Below, in pieces: positions 22,490 through 35,348 of a stretch of DNA of 64,000 nucleotides. Origin of the DNA: Pleodorina starrii (lineage: Eukaryota; Chlorophyta; Chlorophyceae; Chlamydomonadales; Volvocaceae); NCBI GenBank assembly GCA_030267565.1, contig BRXU01000022.1, forward strand, positions 1,694,001 to 1,758,000, in the 5' to 3' direction. The notes beneath the pieces are model-generated. The model saw nothing but the letters and a program-made list of their open reading frames with translations, had not been told where the DNA came from and searched no databases. The number at the start of each line of letters is the position of its first letter. Position 1 is the stretch's first letter. The translations under genes and the position numbers were made by a program.

Positions 22490-23091
22490 GCTTATTATTA
22501 GCACACTACCCGGCCTCGGCGGGTCAAGCAGAGAAACTAGACCTACCAGTCCATCCAGACAACACACAAATCGTCGAGCCCGGAGCGACACGGCATAAAA
22601 AGGCTTTTGCCCACGGATGGAGTTGTAGTAGTCGTTGTGAGCAGTGGATGGAGCCAGCGGCGCGCGGGGCCAGCGGGACGTTGGTGCATTGCGGCGGCTA
22701 TCTACGTACGAATGAATGAAGCAATCGATGGACAGCTAGCGCGAGGCGCATCTATCGCACCATTGACAGGTACACCCACACCGGCCCGCCCGTGGATGGG
22801 CTGTAACTGGATAGGCCCTTGCCGCCCCTTCGTTCACTACGTGCAAAAACTAAACGGTGCAATGCGGTACCGGCAAGGTACCACGTACGACCCAGCCTTT
22901 ACGCCGTTTTTTTTGCGTATTATGATAGGTTATCACCTAAGTATGTTTGAAAGTATATTTGGTTCCAGCTCTGGCAAATTTGGCGGATTAGGTGAGCTCG
23001 GAGTCCCAAATGGCTCACGTTGTTGTGGGGCACGGTTCAATGGGTACCAGTTAAGATTGCAGCGAATGATGCTTATTATTAGCACACTACC
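22490..23091 (+). repeat. Local tandem duplication inside unit 4
   Basis: 22,490-23,060 runs from AGCGAATGATGCTTATTATT to AGTTAAGATTGC. At 23,061 the sequence restarts with AGCGAATGATGCTTATTATT and continues to TACC at 23,088-23,091, where the 12.7-kb block begins. The repeat resumes at 35,787. It includes a partial copy (22,836-23,060) of the 594-bp insert seen at 43,021. Confidence 0.8.
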
Positions 23092-23776
23092 ATAGATAGC
23101 TGACACGTTAATGATGTGGTCGAGAAAGTGCGGCTGGGATGTAAGGAACGCCCTCCGCCAATCCCCGCCAGAAGCAAACAGTGGCTGGCTCCCTTTATAA
23201 GGGAACACGCAAGTCGGCCACCTTGACATGCCCCACCGTGCCTGCCACGCGGAGAGGGAAGAGGAGCCTATGTACGTTGGCAAGATGCGTGCCCGCTGCT
23301 GTTTGGTGAAAGGCCACCGCCCCCGTGGGAGACACTCGAGCCTTGGGCCCCGGACGCCTGCCGGGTAAAATGAACCGAGTGAGCGGCCTCTATGCGGGTA
23401 GCGCTAGGTTACGCCTGTAACTGACACGGCTGATCGATCTCCCGCTGCACGAACGTCGCCGTAACCCGAAGATGCGGTGCAGGAACCTCATGAACAACGC
23501 TCGGGTGCAAACACGTCCCATGCACAGACACACTACATCATGGCCACATAGCAGCCCCGCAACCCACCGTTATAAACCCGGGATTGCGCAGCCAAACCCG
23601 GGATGAGCGTATGTTTTTTTCGTGGAGGTCAATGGAAGAACTGCTGTACCGTTGGTTGTTGGTACGGGCATACATAGCTTACCAAACTTGGGTTTCTTAG
23701 CGATGAACACTCGAATCGACGGTCTCTGCTATCATATGTAATGTCAAAAATTTGTAATATCTATTGATCTACCGAA

Positions 23777-26700
23777 ATGGTGGCGTGGAAGGGATTTTTG
23801 CCCGCGCTGGGCATAGCTGTGCACGTTGCCGCAGCAATTATCGCCATAATATACATCGTGCTTCCTTGGATCAGGAATAATTTCGCAAAGAGAGGCTGTG
23901 TGCCGGGACCCGCCTTTTGGCTCCCGCTCATTGGAGAAACGCCGCAGCTTTTGCAATCCCCCTTCAAGTACATGTGGAATTGTTGGATAGCATACGGAGG
24001 CGTTTTTCGCACCAACCTGCTGGGGCAGCAGGTGTACGTGGTCGGAACGCAAGATGTTCTGCGCTCGGTGTGGTCAGACGAGGAGGCTTTTGAATTCTTC
24101 GTAAGTAACCCAGACAGTTCTGGCAGTTTTGATAAACCGGCCGCCTACGCGGACCACGGCCATCAGCTGTGGGCCGTTGAGTCCCCTCCCCACGAAAGCT
24201 TTCGGTGCAACGGAGCTCCGGAAGCCTGTCGCCCGCATTCTTGGCAGGCCATCGAACATGAAAGTGCCGCTTTCAGCCAACCGGCGGCCCTGACGTGAGG
24301 AAGCGGAGTTTCCCTCGCATCCTACGTAACGTGCTCGTCACATCTCAACATATCATCACTCCTGCCCGCAACCCGCTTTATTTCCGCCCCCGTCCTTTCC
24401 CTCAACATCCCCTTCCCTCACATCCTTTGCCTTTGCCCCCCCGCAGGTACCCGGCAAGACGTTCTCCATGCTCCTCACCGACATCCGTCACATGAGGGAG
24501 CCGGTGCAGCATGCCTTCTTTGTGAGCTGGGGTCGGGCCGAGGGGGAAGGGCGGCAGGCGGAGGTATAATGAGAATGTCGCAGCGGAGAGGGAGACGGAG
24601 GTCGGAGGGCGGAGGGTGTCTCAGATGAAGGAGGGAAAAAGGCCCTTGCAAGAGTGGGCGGGGAGCGCTTAGCGCGTGGCTGAAGGGAGCCAGGAGGGTG
24701 AGGACCTTGCATTCGAACTCCCAACAGGCCTGGCCCGGCAGCCGCTGCGTGACCAAGCTTTACCACCATTAAATAAACCCATATCAGCCCCTTGGCACTT
24801 CGTCAACCGACATCCGCAATCCCCCGCTGCCTCATTCCCCCGCTGCCTCTTTGCGTTCCTGACTTGCTGTCTCCCGCTTCCTTCCCTCCCCTTCCCTTCT
24901 CTTCCCTCCCCCTCCCCTTTCCCTTTCCCCTGCTACCAGCGGCGCAAGCTGGGCCAGGCGCTCAGTCCCGCCGCCGTGGCCGCCAACCTGCTGGGCCCTA
25001 TGGCCGAGGTGATGCGTCGCCATCTGGACGAGTGGGGGCGGCGAGGCCGAGTGGAGCTGAGCCACGCGGTGGGTGGGCCGGGGCGGGTTTAATGGAGCCC
25101 CCCCGCGGTGGGTGGGCTGGGGCGGGGTTAATTGAAACGGCCCGGAACGAGGGAACGCAACGCGGGAGGGGTTGGTGGGCTGGTGGTGGAGGCTGCAACA
25201 GCTCCGAGGGCTGCGGCTGATGCGGGGTGCAGGGTTGCGGGGTTTGGGAGGGCAGGGGGGGAGCGCCTGGGGGCTGGTTTCTATAGTTGCCTCTGCTTGG
25301 TTGGTTACTTCTGTGGTTTGGCTCTCATGTCCTGGATTGACCGGGGGGGGGGGTCGCTGTCTGAAGGTGACTGTTATGGTCGGAGGTGGGTGGGGCCCGG
25401 GCGGATTGCAGGGAGGCAGGGAGGGGGGAGGGAGGGAGGGAGGGGGCGCGGCGAGGTACGTGCGTGCGGAGGTGGAGCGAGTCGAGGGAGGGAAGGAGGG
25501 GGGAGGGGCTGAGCGGGCGGTGGCGAGGTGTGCAGTGAGGGGCCTCGTGCAGCAGGTCCCGGAATGTGGCCGGGGTGGGGAAGGCGGACCCCATTCGTCA
25601 GACCCCGCTTCCCGGTTCGGTTCGGTGTGGGTTTTCTGGGTGGTCGGGTCGGGTCGGGTCGGGTCTGGTCGCGTCTGGTCGGGTCGGGTGGGGGCGGGGG
25701 TGGGGGCGGGGTTGGGAGCGGGGGCGGGTCGCCCAGGGTTGCTTTGCCTAAGGTTGCGTTTCGGGTCTGCTTGGCGTCTGGGGCCCGGGCAAGAGCTCCT
25801 GCTGACCGACCTTTTCAACGATGGCACAAACGATACCTGACCGACCTCATCCACGATGCCAGCGATACCTGACCATGCCAGCGATACCTGACCATGCCAG
25901 CGATACCTGACCGACCTCTTCAACCATGTCACAAACCCCCACTGGCACCAGCGCCAGCGCCAGTGCCAGAGGAGCACGGACCGTCCCCGACTCTACATGT
26001 TATGTGTGTGTATTTTGCAGTGCGAGGAGCTGTCAATGGATGTGGCACTCGAGGTGGTCACTGGTCACCCGCTGCCACCCGACCCGGCCGATCGGGCGAC
26101 GATGCGGCGCCTGTTCAGGACCGTGCTGGACGGACTGTTCGGCCTGCCTGTCGTACTGCCGGGTACGGCAATTTACCGTGCGCTGCGCGCGCGGCGGCGG
26201 CTGATGGCGATGCTGTGGCCCCTGGTGGAGGCAGAGGCGGCGGAGATTGCGGCCAAGGCCAGGGGCGGGGAAGGCGCCAAGGTACGGCGGCACGGTACGG
26301 CACAGTACGGATACTGGACCGACCTGTTGTGGGGCGTCGAGAAGCGGGGTGGGGCGGGATGGGGTGGAGCGCTTGGGTTTGGCGACCCGTGCGTCGATCG
26401 GTTGATCGTGCGCAAACAAAACGATCAGGGGAAGAGGAAGTGTGGGTCCCCCACGTGTCTCCTGGGGGTTGGTGTCCCCCAGCGTTGGTGTCCCCCAAAT
26501 CATGGTGTTCCGCCCAATGCTCTCGTCGAACGCGCGCGTGTCTCTTCTCCAGTTGCACATAATTAGCGGTAGGCATACCTTGTCGCGCTACGGGGCCTGG
26601 CCTCCCCATTCGGAGGGTCAAAACGGAACAGGTGCGACCTGTTATCGTACACGGGAGGGTGTCGTACAAACCGTACGAAACTTCGATTGGCTCCTGCAAT

Positions 26701-28762
26701 GACTGCGCGTTGCTCCGCGTTTTGCATTCCACGCGGACCACATGAAACAGGACGACCTGGAAGCGGAGGGGACGGCTGCTGATGCTGCAGCGGCTGCGTC
26801 GGCGTCAACTGGGGCCAGCGGCCCACCGCCCGTGCGGATGCTGGAGGCGCAGGTACGACACCTGTACGGCGAATCGGCTGCCCTGAATACATGAGTTGCA
26901 CGGCCGAACGCGTGCTCCGGCGGCAAAATTGGGGTTTATAGAACACACGAGGGATTCGATGGCAGCCCCTCGGGCAGGTTACAACGGCAATACAACCCCC
27001 GACATTCTTTGTTTCGTCCTCGTATTACACCCTTCAGCCCCCCTGCCCGACGCCCCCGAACCCCACCCTTCTCCCCTTCCTCCCCATCGCCAGGTATCCA
27101 GCGCCCTGGCTGCGGCTGCCGCTGCCGCTGAATCCAAATCCAGATCCATATCCGGATCCACATCCGGCGGCGTCGACCACGCGGGTCTTCTTGGTTCGCT
27201 TCTTTCCCCCGAGCAGCTGTTCGAGAGGGCTCTGGGCACCGTCATTGCGGTGGATGAGACCTCCCGCCACATGTTCTTTGCGGCCATCTCGGCAACGGCG
27301 CTGGCGCCGGGGGTGAGGTCGAGGCTGGAGGAGGAGCAGCGGCAGGTGGGGCCGGGGGGTCGGGGGGGGTCCCGGGGAGTCGGGGGGCCGGGGGTTCGGG
27401 GGGAGCGGTACTGGGTGGCTGTGGATGGCCCTGGGTGGTGGGGAAGAGGGACCACTGGGACGGTTTGATTGGGTGGCTGGGTGTGGGTGTGGAACCGTTG
27501 AGGGGCGGGGGTGGGAGAGGAGATAAGGTAGAGTGGGGGCCGCATGAGCGCGGGGCGCGTGGCTGGGCGGCTGGGGAGGGGTGGGGTGGGGGGAAAGAGA
27601 GGCGGCTGGGCCCTGTGGCGGAGCAGCGGCGGTTTCGGGCGGGCTGCAGCGGTGGTGGCTGTGGTCCGTGGATGGGGCGAGGGAGACGGTGGTGGAGGTT
27701 GTGGGAGGGGGGAGGTGGTGGTGGGGCGACATGCACGTCTGGGGTGTGGCTGCCTCAACCTACGATCTCTTCTCCTCCATCCCACCCACTGCTATTCCTG
27801 GTCCGTTCGCTAACGCCGTCTCCGCTGCGGTATCTTCTTTTAACCCACCGCCAGCGGAGCATGGGCTATCGGCGCCCCAACGGTCCGTGTTTTCGCGCCG
27901 TCACGTATATATCGCCCCCCACGCATTCCGCAGGCCATCCGCAAGTACGGCAACGAGCTGTCGTACAGTGTGTTGTCTGACATGCCGTACCTGGATGCCG
28001 TCATCAAGGTGATTGCGGCGCTCTTCGTTGCATCTGGCGGGCGGGCTGGGCAGCACGAGGGATGGGAAGGGAGGTATGGGAGGCGGGATGGCTGTGCTCG
28101 GGCCGGTCGGGAGGGGAGGTGGTGGTTATGATTATAACCCTTACTTCTGCTGCCAGCAACTTCCGCCCCTGGTGTCTTCCGTTCTCTGCTCCCGGCCCCC
28201 TGCCCCTGCTCCTCCGGATCCCCCACCACCGCCGCCACGACAACCACCACCACCACCACCACCACCACAACCGGTACGCACCACCGACGCTCACCAATTC
28301 CCACACGGCCAATTCCCCCTCGGCACTTCCCAACCTCCTCCTCCTCGGCACTTTCCAACCTCCTTCTCCTCCCCCTCGGCACTTCCGTCCCAACCTCCTC
28401 CTCCTCCTCCTCATCTCTGTAGGAAACCCTGAGGCTGCTGCCCCCCTCCATTGGCGGCTTCCGCATCGCCAAGCGGGACGTGCAGGTGGGTGTGCCCCTG
28501 TTAGTTGAGAGGGGGGCCACCCTCGGACCCGGTCGAGAGAGGAAACGGCGGGTGGTGTTGTGAAGGGGGGAGGTAGGGAAAAAGGATGCCGCAGCGAAGG
28601 AACAGGTGTCGTCGTTACGTTGTTGTTGGGTAACGCAGCGTTGTGTATTGTGTCTATGAGAGTGGCGTTTGGGTGCCGTTATGGCTATCGTGCTGCTGGT
28701 GCCGCATGCGGGCCATCATTCCGTCCACATTTCTACGTCAAGTTAGGAGTGTGCCACACACA

Positions 28763-28800
<38 letters not shown>

Positions 28801-30264
28801 CCGGTTTCGATACCCGGTTTCAGGATGGTACTGATGCGGCTGCAACCACCACCACAACCACCACAACCACCTCACCGACGCATTCAACTCTGAACCCCTT
28901 CAACCCGCCGCCTTACCCGCCGATCCTGCCCCACCTCCCTCTCTTACCCCCCTCCCTCAACGTTCACTCGCTGCGATTCGGGAATCAGCTGCGCGGCGGC
29001 GTCGTCGTGCCGCGCGGCGGTGTCGTGTATTGGAGCACCCACCTGGCCCACTGCTGCGACCCCGCCCTCCTGCCGCGCACCCCCGCTCCGGAACCGCCCG
29101 CACGCTTCGCCCAAGCTGGCTCCTGGTTCCGGAGCAGCGCCTCCGCCACCGCTGCCGCCTCTGACCCCGCCGCGGCGACGCGGCGGGCGCTGGCGCGCGG
29201 CGCCGCCGTCGGACCCACGGGTCTGCCTGCCCATTTGGATTTCCAGTGCCGCTTCGAGGAGGCGTTTCGCCCGGAGCGGTGGCTGGTCGGCGGCAGCAGC
29301 GGTGTTGCGGAGGAGACCCGGCCCCGGCAGTGGGTGGTGTTTGGCGGTGGGGCCCATCTGTGCCTGGGTCAGCATGTGGCGGTGGCGGAGGTGAGTGCCT
29401 GGATGGGTGGGTGGGCGGGTTCAGGGCGGGGTGAGTGGGTGGGTAGGCGATAAGAATGGTTGGGTGAAAGGCGCAGCGGGGAGGGCGGGGGAGGCAGATC
29501 TAGGGAGGGAGAGAGGCGGGCGCGCCAGGAGCCCACACACACCGGAGCCCATGCCAGGGGGAAATGAGGGCCGGACGTTGGGACGTTGGCAGTGCCTCCG
29601 GACTGACGCAGAGAATGCCACACAAGCCCCGTCCCCCCGGACATACATGGGAACGCCCCACAGTCCCGCCCCACAGTCGTCTCTGCCGCCCACGCATGCA
29701 CGCGCTGCAACCTTGAACCCACGCATCCTCAGTACGCAACCCAACAACTGGATGGGGTAAAATACCGGTCCCTTGTCTTGGGTTTTGAGGTTGGAGGTTG
29801 AAGTCGGAGGTTTTGAAAGGTTGGGGCAGGCCAATGCCCAATTCACCCAGCTGCCCCAACACACACCACCGTGTGCATCCTGCTGCAAACAGATCCAATC
29901 AAGCACGGTTGCCGCTCTGGTCGCTCCGTCCGCGCGCGTCCTCCCCGTAATAAGCAGCAAACCGCTTATCACGCGGATGCTCAGCAGGAGCCAGGCAGGC
30001 TTACACGCCCCGATGTTCGCTCCCTCCCTACCCGTCGTCTCGGTCCCTTCGCTGCGGCATCTATCGCCTTGCTTATTACCTCCCAACCCAACCAACCCTC
30101 CTCAGGCCAAGCTGCTGCTTGTGCTGCTGCTGCGCCGCTTCGAGGTGCGGCTTGAGGACCCGGGTCTGCTGGCCAAGGCGTCGATGTTACCGGGGCCCAA
30201 GCCGCGCAAGGGGACGGACGGGCTGCTGCTGATACCCAGGGATCTGCAGACGGAGGACCCTTGA
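23777..30264 (+). CDS. Cytochrome P450, CYP85-clan-like (10 exons, 613 aa)
   Basis: Exons 23777-24100, 24447-24521, 24940-25068, 26021-26281, 26751-26852, 27094-27345, 27934-28008, 28423-28485, 28989-29390 and 30106-30264; all nine introns are phase 0. The N terminus has a membrane anchor (about residues 10-30) and the hinge VPGPAFWLPLIGET. Exon 4 contains FGLPVVLPGTAIYRALRAR, typical of the CYP85 clan (sterol, brassinosteroid, ABA and retinoid hydroxylases). The I-helix reads AVDETS, with Val for the usual Gly. The K-helix ExxR is ETLR, split from its lead-in by an intron. FRPERW precedes the heme loop FGGGAHLCLG, with His for the usual Arg. Ala/Ser-rich insertions in exons 5-6 and 9 explain the length above the usual ~500 aa. 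It is expected to be an ER-bound monooxygenase; substrate unknown. Exon 5 and the exon 9 acceptor are the least certain parts. Confidence 0.85.
25641..25690. repeat. GGGTC-type low-complexity repeat in P450 intron 3
   Basis: Run of GGTCGGGTCGG and GGTCTGGTCG motifs in a G-rich intron. Confidence 0.8.
28752..28798. repeat. (CA)n microsatellite in P450 intron 8
   Basis: About 22 CA dinucleotides with one AAC interruption. Confidence 0.95.
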
Positions 30265-33219
30265 TGAGGAGGGCGGGAAGCAAGGGGCAGGGTAGCGGAT
30301 CGGATCAGCTGCCAGCAGAGTGGGTGGGTGAGCGAGTGCGTGAGCGAGCGAGCGGCACATCATGCAGGAAGCCCGGAATGAAGAGGGCCGGAAGCGGCGG
30401 GTCAGAGTGCAGTGATCTGATCGGTGCAGTGCGCCCCCAAGTCGTCTGGCGGTCCGAAGCGAGGAACGGTGGGGGAGCGGAAAGCAGTAGATAGCAGCAG
30501 CAGCTGCAGTTGCGAGTGAGTAATGACAGGGGACGGGCCGGCTGCCAGCGTCAGCGAGGACCACATTGCGTATGGCTGCTGAATACGAAGCGATTACTAT
30601 CGGAACCCGAACCCACAGTTATCAGATAGAAGCGTGATGCAGGCCGGGTTGTGGACTAGAGCTCCTGTCGCGGTTGTTTGGGCGTTCGAGCCTTTCAGGG
30701 CACAGATCATCTTAACATTTACGGTTGGTCCAGAACGAAGGAACGAAGGAAGCCCATGAACGTGCGCCCTAGCCGGTACATGTAGCCGGTTGTGGACGCC
30801 GAAGTTGGCTAGGTATGCTGTGGCCGCAACTGACGAGGGTTCGCTAAAGGAAACCCACATGATAATGCTGCTGGTTGGCTGGCTTGTTGGTTTTGTAGCC
30901 GCCGGGGGGATTGGGAAAAGGGCAGTGTTGCTTTCGAGAGGGATGATACCTGTTTGTGGCTTGCACGTGCGTGAATATGCGTCAGTGACGGCGGCGAAAA
31001 GGCGGGGTTGCCAATGGGCCCCCCGTAGCGCCCCTGCTGAGATGGATGTCGGTTGTCTGGCGGACCGAAGGTTAGGTGGGCTACGGCGGGGTTTGGTGCA
31101 ACTCGGATACAGCACCTGCGGCAGCAGCAGCCGTGTGTGGTGTGAAATCCTTGGCAGCGCTGATGCGGCGGTGGCAAAATGCCTGGTAGGGGCACAGATA
31201 GATTTTGATCGTACAGCGGCGGTAAGGTCCCATCCTGCGTTTTTTTAACGCCTTAGTCCGTTTACCCGTATGTATGTCCCTTTTTGCCGTTTTCCTTAGT
31301 TTCTCTTTTGGTTTCGTCTGTGCGATTAATTGTGTGCCCAGCAGGTGCGCTCATCCCCAGAAGAGTTCGTACCATTACGTACGTGCTGCAGCTGTCTTTC
31401 TCAAGCGTCATTTGGTCTAATTTTGATGCGTTGAAGTGTAATGTACTGTAAAGGAACCCCTCATATCAAGGGTTTAGGATTGACATTAGCGGCCGTATGA
31501 CCCACGGGTCTTTGATGGATGGGTCTTGGGTTTCGCGTAAGTTGCACATAGTTGTACGGCAGCCTGGTCAGATGGCCATCCCCTCCGAACGTGGGTCTAG
31601 ATAGAGCCCACTACCATACCGTAACAACAGCAACACCAGAGGCAACTAAACGATGAAGCATCCATGCATGCAACGTCCTCATGAGCCGCCGGCCTCCTAG
31701 CTTGTCCGGTCCCAAACCACGCCGCATCGGTCTCCTCCCTAGCACCCTCCCCGAGCCCCCACGCTCCGAAACCGAACGGATTCGGTGCGCGGGACCAAAG
31801 GTTCACGTACGTTCCGTGATGAAATTTACTTATGTTCGCAAGATGAAGTGTTTGGAGTTGGCGTAAAAAATTGGTTACTCGGTAGCGACCGAGTACTAAA
31901 TTGCCATTTCAGGATTAGGGGCACTCCCCGCGCACATTTTCGGTAACCATTTTTAGTTAGGAACCCAAGGCGTATCTCTAAAAAAGGTCATAGCAGTTCT
32001 CAGGTCGGCATTTGAATGTTCTGCCGGCACCCAATGCATAAAATCCAACTTCATGAAACCACAACACGGATTAGTGGCGGTGGATTAGGACGGACTATAG
32101 CTTCTGTTAATCCGCCTTTTTTAATGCAACACTGAAAGTATCCTTTCAAGTAATATTTCAAGTATTCAACCTAAAATTTCAGAATTTCTTGGCGCGTAAA
32201 AATTCAAAGACCGCACAAACTGCAGTTTGTCACTGGTGTCACAGCTGGTCACAGACTGCTGGTGACCTGCAGGTAGCCTGCTGGGATGCCCGCGGGGGAT
32301 TCGCCTCCCGAAGGCGCTACGCGTGGGGACCGGTGCCCTTAAGCACAAACACAAAATCTATCAAGCCGTCCGGATATGTGAAGAGTGTGGGCTTTGTAAA
32401 AATGAAATCGCGCTGGAGGTATCCGGTCCCTTATTATTAATTCAGACTCTGGCCAATATTAAAATCGCAAAGAACCGGCGGTAGCGTGGCGGTATACGGT
32501 GGTAATCTAGCGTTCATGTATGTCAAGAACCTTTGTTGCCTCGAACTACTGTTGCATCGACCGGCGGTCGCCCCCGCTGACTTAACGGACGATCGGTTGC
32601 CGAAGGAATGCTGTCTCGAGTGTAACACGCTCCACATTGCGTCCCGTTCGTTCGGGGCACTAACTTTGCTCTGTCGAGCGAGGCAATGGCCCCCGCCACA
32701 CATGAGCCTCCCTTTCGTAAGCCTACCATACCGACCTGGTGCCGGTGCACTCATTGCTTGGACGAGTTAGATTACGGCCCCGGATTGTGGCTCAGGACTT
32801 GTACCGTTAATGACACTGGACGGGCCTTGGACCGACGGGCCTTGGACGGGCCTACCAAGCCAAGAACGTACAGCGAGGTCCTTAAAGGTCCACCATTCCC
32901 GACTGAAATATCCCAAAGCATTTGTAACTTCATCTGAAGTATGGCTTTAGGCTTCTATGCATAAGAAGGAACTCTTGGCCTGTTCAACAAAAAAGGTTCT
33001 TTCGCAACTTTTCTGGGACAAGCTCGTTAACAAGCCGTCGTCGCGTTTCATGCTGCCTTTACGTTTTTTATAGCTGTACACCTACTGGGGCATTTATATC
33101 CTTTGTTAGCGCTACGTCAATTAAAGTAGATTTCGATATGGCACGCAGCTTGCTTGAAATATTATATACCGGCGCCACACGAAGCCCCGCTGTCCACGAC
33201 AGGCGCCTTGCTGCCATAC
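30265..33219. other. Intergenic region, no supported gene
   Basis: Contains the P450 3' flank, with TGTAA (the usual green-algal poly(A) signal) at about 31,450, more than 1 kb after the stop. From about 31,250 the base composition becomes AT-richer. Short open frames on both strands show no recognisable motif. Confidence 0.5.
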
Positions 33220-35348
33220 ATGATGCCCATGCTGCTTATCGCCCTGATGGTGCTGCTGGGGCCTCTTCCGGGAGCGCTGGCCACGCGACCCCAAAAGGAC
33301 AACCGCTGCGATCCCCACAAGTTCCGCTACAAGACGTTGCAGTACCACAACCCCAAGGACTGCCGCAAGTACACGTTGTTCGACGTGGACGCGCGCTGCA
33401 TGATCGATTGGGCCAAAGCTAAATCTGTCTGCGGGCGGAAGGGCATGGAGCTGGCACCGCAGGGCGACAAGGAGTCGATAGGTGCGAGCGACGACTGTAT
33501 GTGCTTCTAGATAGGAGGACTGTGTTGCGTTGGTGCTCCAACGTATGTATGAGGATGATGTAATATAGGGCGACATACAGGGCCGGTCTCTAAGCGTTAG
33601 CAAGAACATGAATCTCGGATTTCTTCTCGGGAATTGGGATGAATTGGTGTTCAGCCTGCATCTTGCCTCGCTCGCGTGTCTCGTCTAGGCTGCTTCGCTC
33701 GACCTTTGAATAGCCGCAAACAAGATGGGCTCTGCCAGCATGCGCATTTTAAACATGTATCCTGGGGTGATGACCTGCTGGTACATACATTTATCGCAAT
33801 TTCATCACCAAATTGTTGAAAACACCTGCTGGCTGGTAGGGGCTGCTTGTAGCACATAAGTACTTACTTCGTCGCCCGCCCAACCAGCATTTAATCGACA
33901 ATTAACGCACCCGCCCACGCCCGACACCCCTCGCTACATATCCATCCTTCCCTTCATGCACAGCCGCTGTGACCAAGCTGTGTGCTGACAACGACTTTAC
34001 CTGCTGGCTTGGCGGCGAGTGTGACGAGCCGGGTCTGTGCTACCTGATGAGCCAGGAGGGAGAGGTCCACAAGCAGGGATGCAAGCAGCCCGTCCGCTTC
34101 GTGTGCCGAGACAAGAAAGGCAAGTCGACCGCGATCAGCGCCGGCACACTCGTAGGCTGAGAATTTATGCAGTCGTAATTGGCGAGTAGCCATATTTGAA
34201 AGGCGGGGTACTGTTATATAGACTCATGTACGAAGTGTGACCATCGATATGAATCGATGGGAAGTCGGGGATGAACGCGGCTGCATGTGCCGTGATCGTT
34301 GGGGTTGTGAAGCTTTCAGTTTGAATCGTGCCGCCGGACATCCGATCATGAGCGAGCTGGCGTGATCCTTCATGACAGCCGTCCGTGTATGTACATGAGT
34401 TGCTTGTGCATACAGCAGGGCGCACGCATACGATCGGAAATAATTAGATTCGCAACTAACGGTCGTGCGTCGAGTTCGTTCGGTACGACATCGAACGAAC
34501 CCGCCCATGCGTTTCGACGATAGCAGCAGACTGCTTCTGGCAAGCGAGTCATGGTCGAAGTGTATATGCGCTCTCCATGACATCCTCGCTCGCATCCATT
34601 TCATTGTTCCACTTCGCTGCACGCAGGCGACCGTCACAAGTGCAATCGATCGCCACCAGCTGTCAAGACATCGCCACCGCCGCCCAGGCGCAACACGACG
34701 TCTTCGCCGCCTCCACAACGCGCCAACCGGCCCCCACCGCCCAGGCGCAACAGGGCTTCTCCGCCGCCGCCCCGCGCCAACCCGCCTCGGCCGCCGCGGC
34801 CTCCTCCTAGCTATGGTGAGTGGGTTGCTAGGACAGCTGCTGGTATCTTTGTGCTCGTACATGTAAGCTACGCATGTCTCAGTGCAACCGCGAAAATGAC
34901 AGCCGCGGTTAATATTTGCGACTTTGCCAGCCAATCAGCAAAAATAGTTTGCATGACGCACGGTTACAATATGTTACTGTTTTATGACGACATGCATTCG
35001 TTCCGACTGCTGCCATCTATCCCCGCAGTGTACGACCCCAACGTGCTGTACCTGACCGTGGGCGATTACGACTACCGCATGTACGACAAGAGCGCCACAC
35101 AGCGCATGTCGCACAGCCGCGCGGCCACGTTCTGCCACGGTCTGGGGAAAGGCTGGAACCTTGTGCCGTACTGGGACGAGAAGGCGTACGATGCTGTCCG
35201 GAAGTTGTGCGCGGACCACAGCTTTACGTGCTGGCTGGATCGGAAGGACACCGACGCGTATTGCCCGCTGATGGCTGCGGACGGAAGCCGCCAGATGCAG
35301 GGCTGTGAGCAGGACGTCCGTTTCGTGTGCAGGAAGAAGCGGTTCTAA
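33220..35348 (+). CDS. Secreted protein with two C-type lectin-like domains joined by a proline-rich linker (308 aa)
   Basis: Exons 33220-33481, 33964-34119, 34627-34815 and 35029-35348; all three introns are phase 1. The ATG at 33220 opens a signal peptide (MMPMLLIALMVLLGPLPGALA). Domain 1 has CDPHKF, DWAKAKSVCG, KLCADNDFTCWL, CYLM and GCKQPVRFVC. Exon 3 encodes a Pro-rich spacer (TSPPPPRRNTTSS, PPPRANPPRPP), as in volvocine cell-wall and matrix proteins. Domain 2 has YDKSATQRMSHSRAATFC, WNLVPYWDEKAYDAV, KLCADHSFTCWL and GCEQDVRFVCRKK. Exon 2 must end at a GC donor (AAAG|gcaagt) for the two halves to be one protein. If it reads through, it stops at 34160 and gives a separate 152-aa single-domain protein. 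I do not see the EPN/QPD calcium-site triads, so sugar binding is unproven. The protein is expected to be in the cell wall or secreted. Confidence 0.75.

Noticed and set aside
24832..25977. 381-codon minus-strand open frame, Pro/Thr-rich
   Set aside because: It overlaps P450 exon 3 and its intron on the opposite strand; composition is that of complementary low-complexity G-rich intron sequence, with no domain.
26979..27785. 268-codon minus-strand Pro-rich frame resembling a wall protein
   Set aside because: It is antisense to P450 exon 6 and a G-rich intron; the Pro richness comes from complementary G-tracts and there is no signal peptide or splice context.
30597..31115. 172-codon minus-strand frame after the P450 gene
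   Set aside because: No motif, no initiation or splice context, and biased composition unlike the confirmed coding exons.
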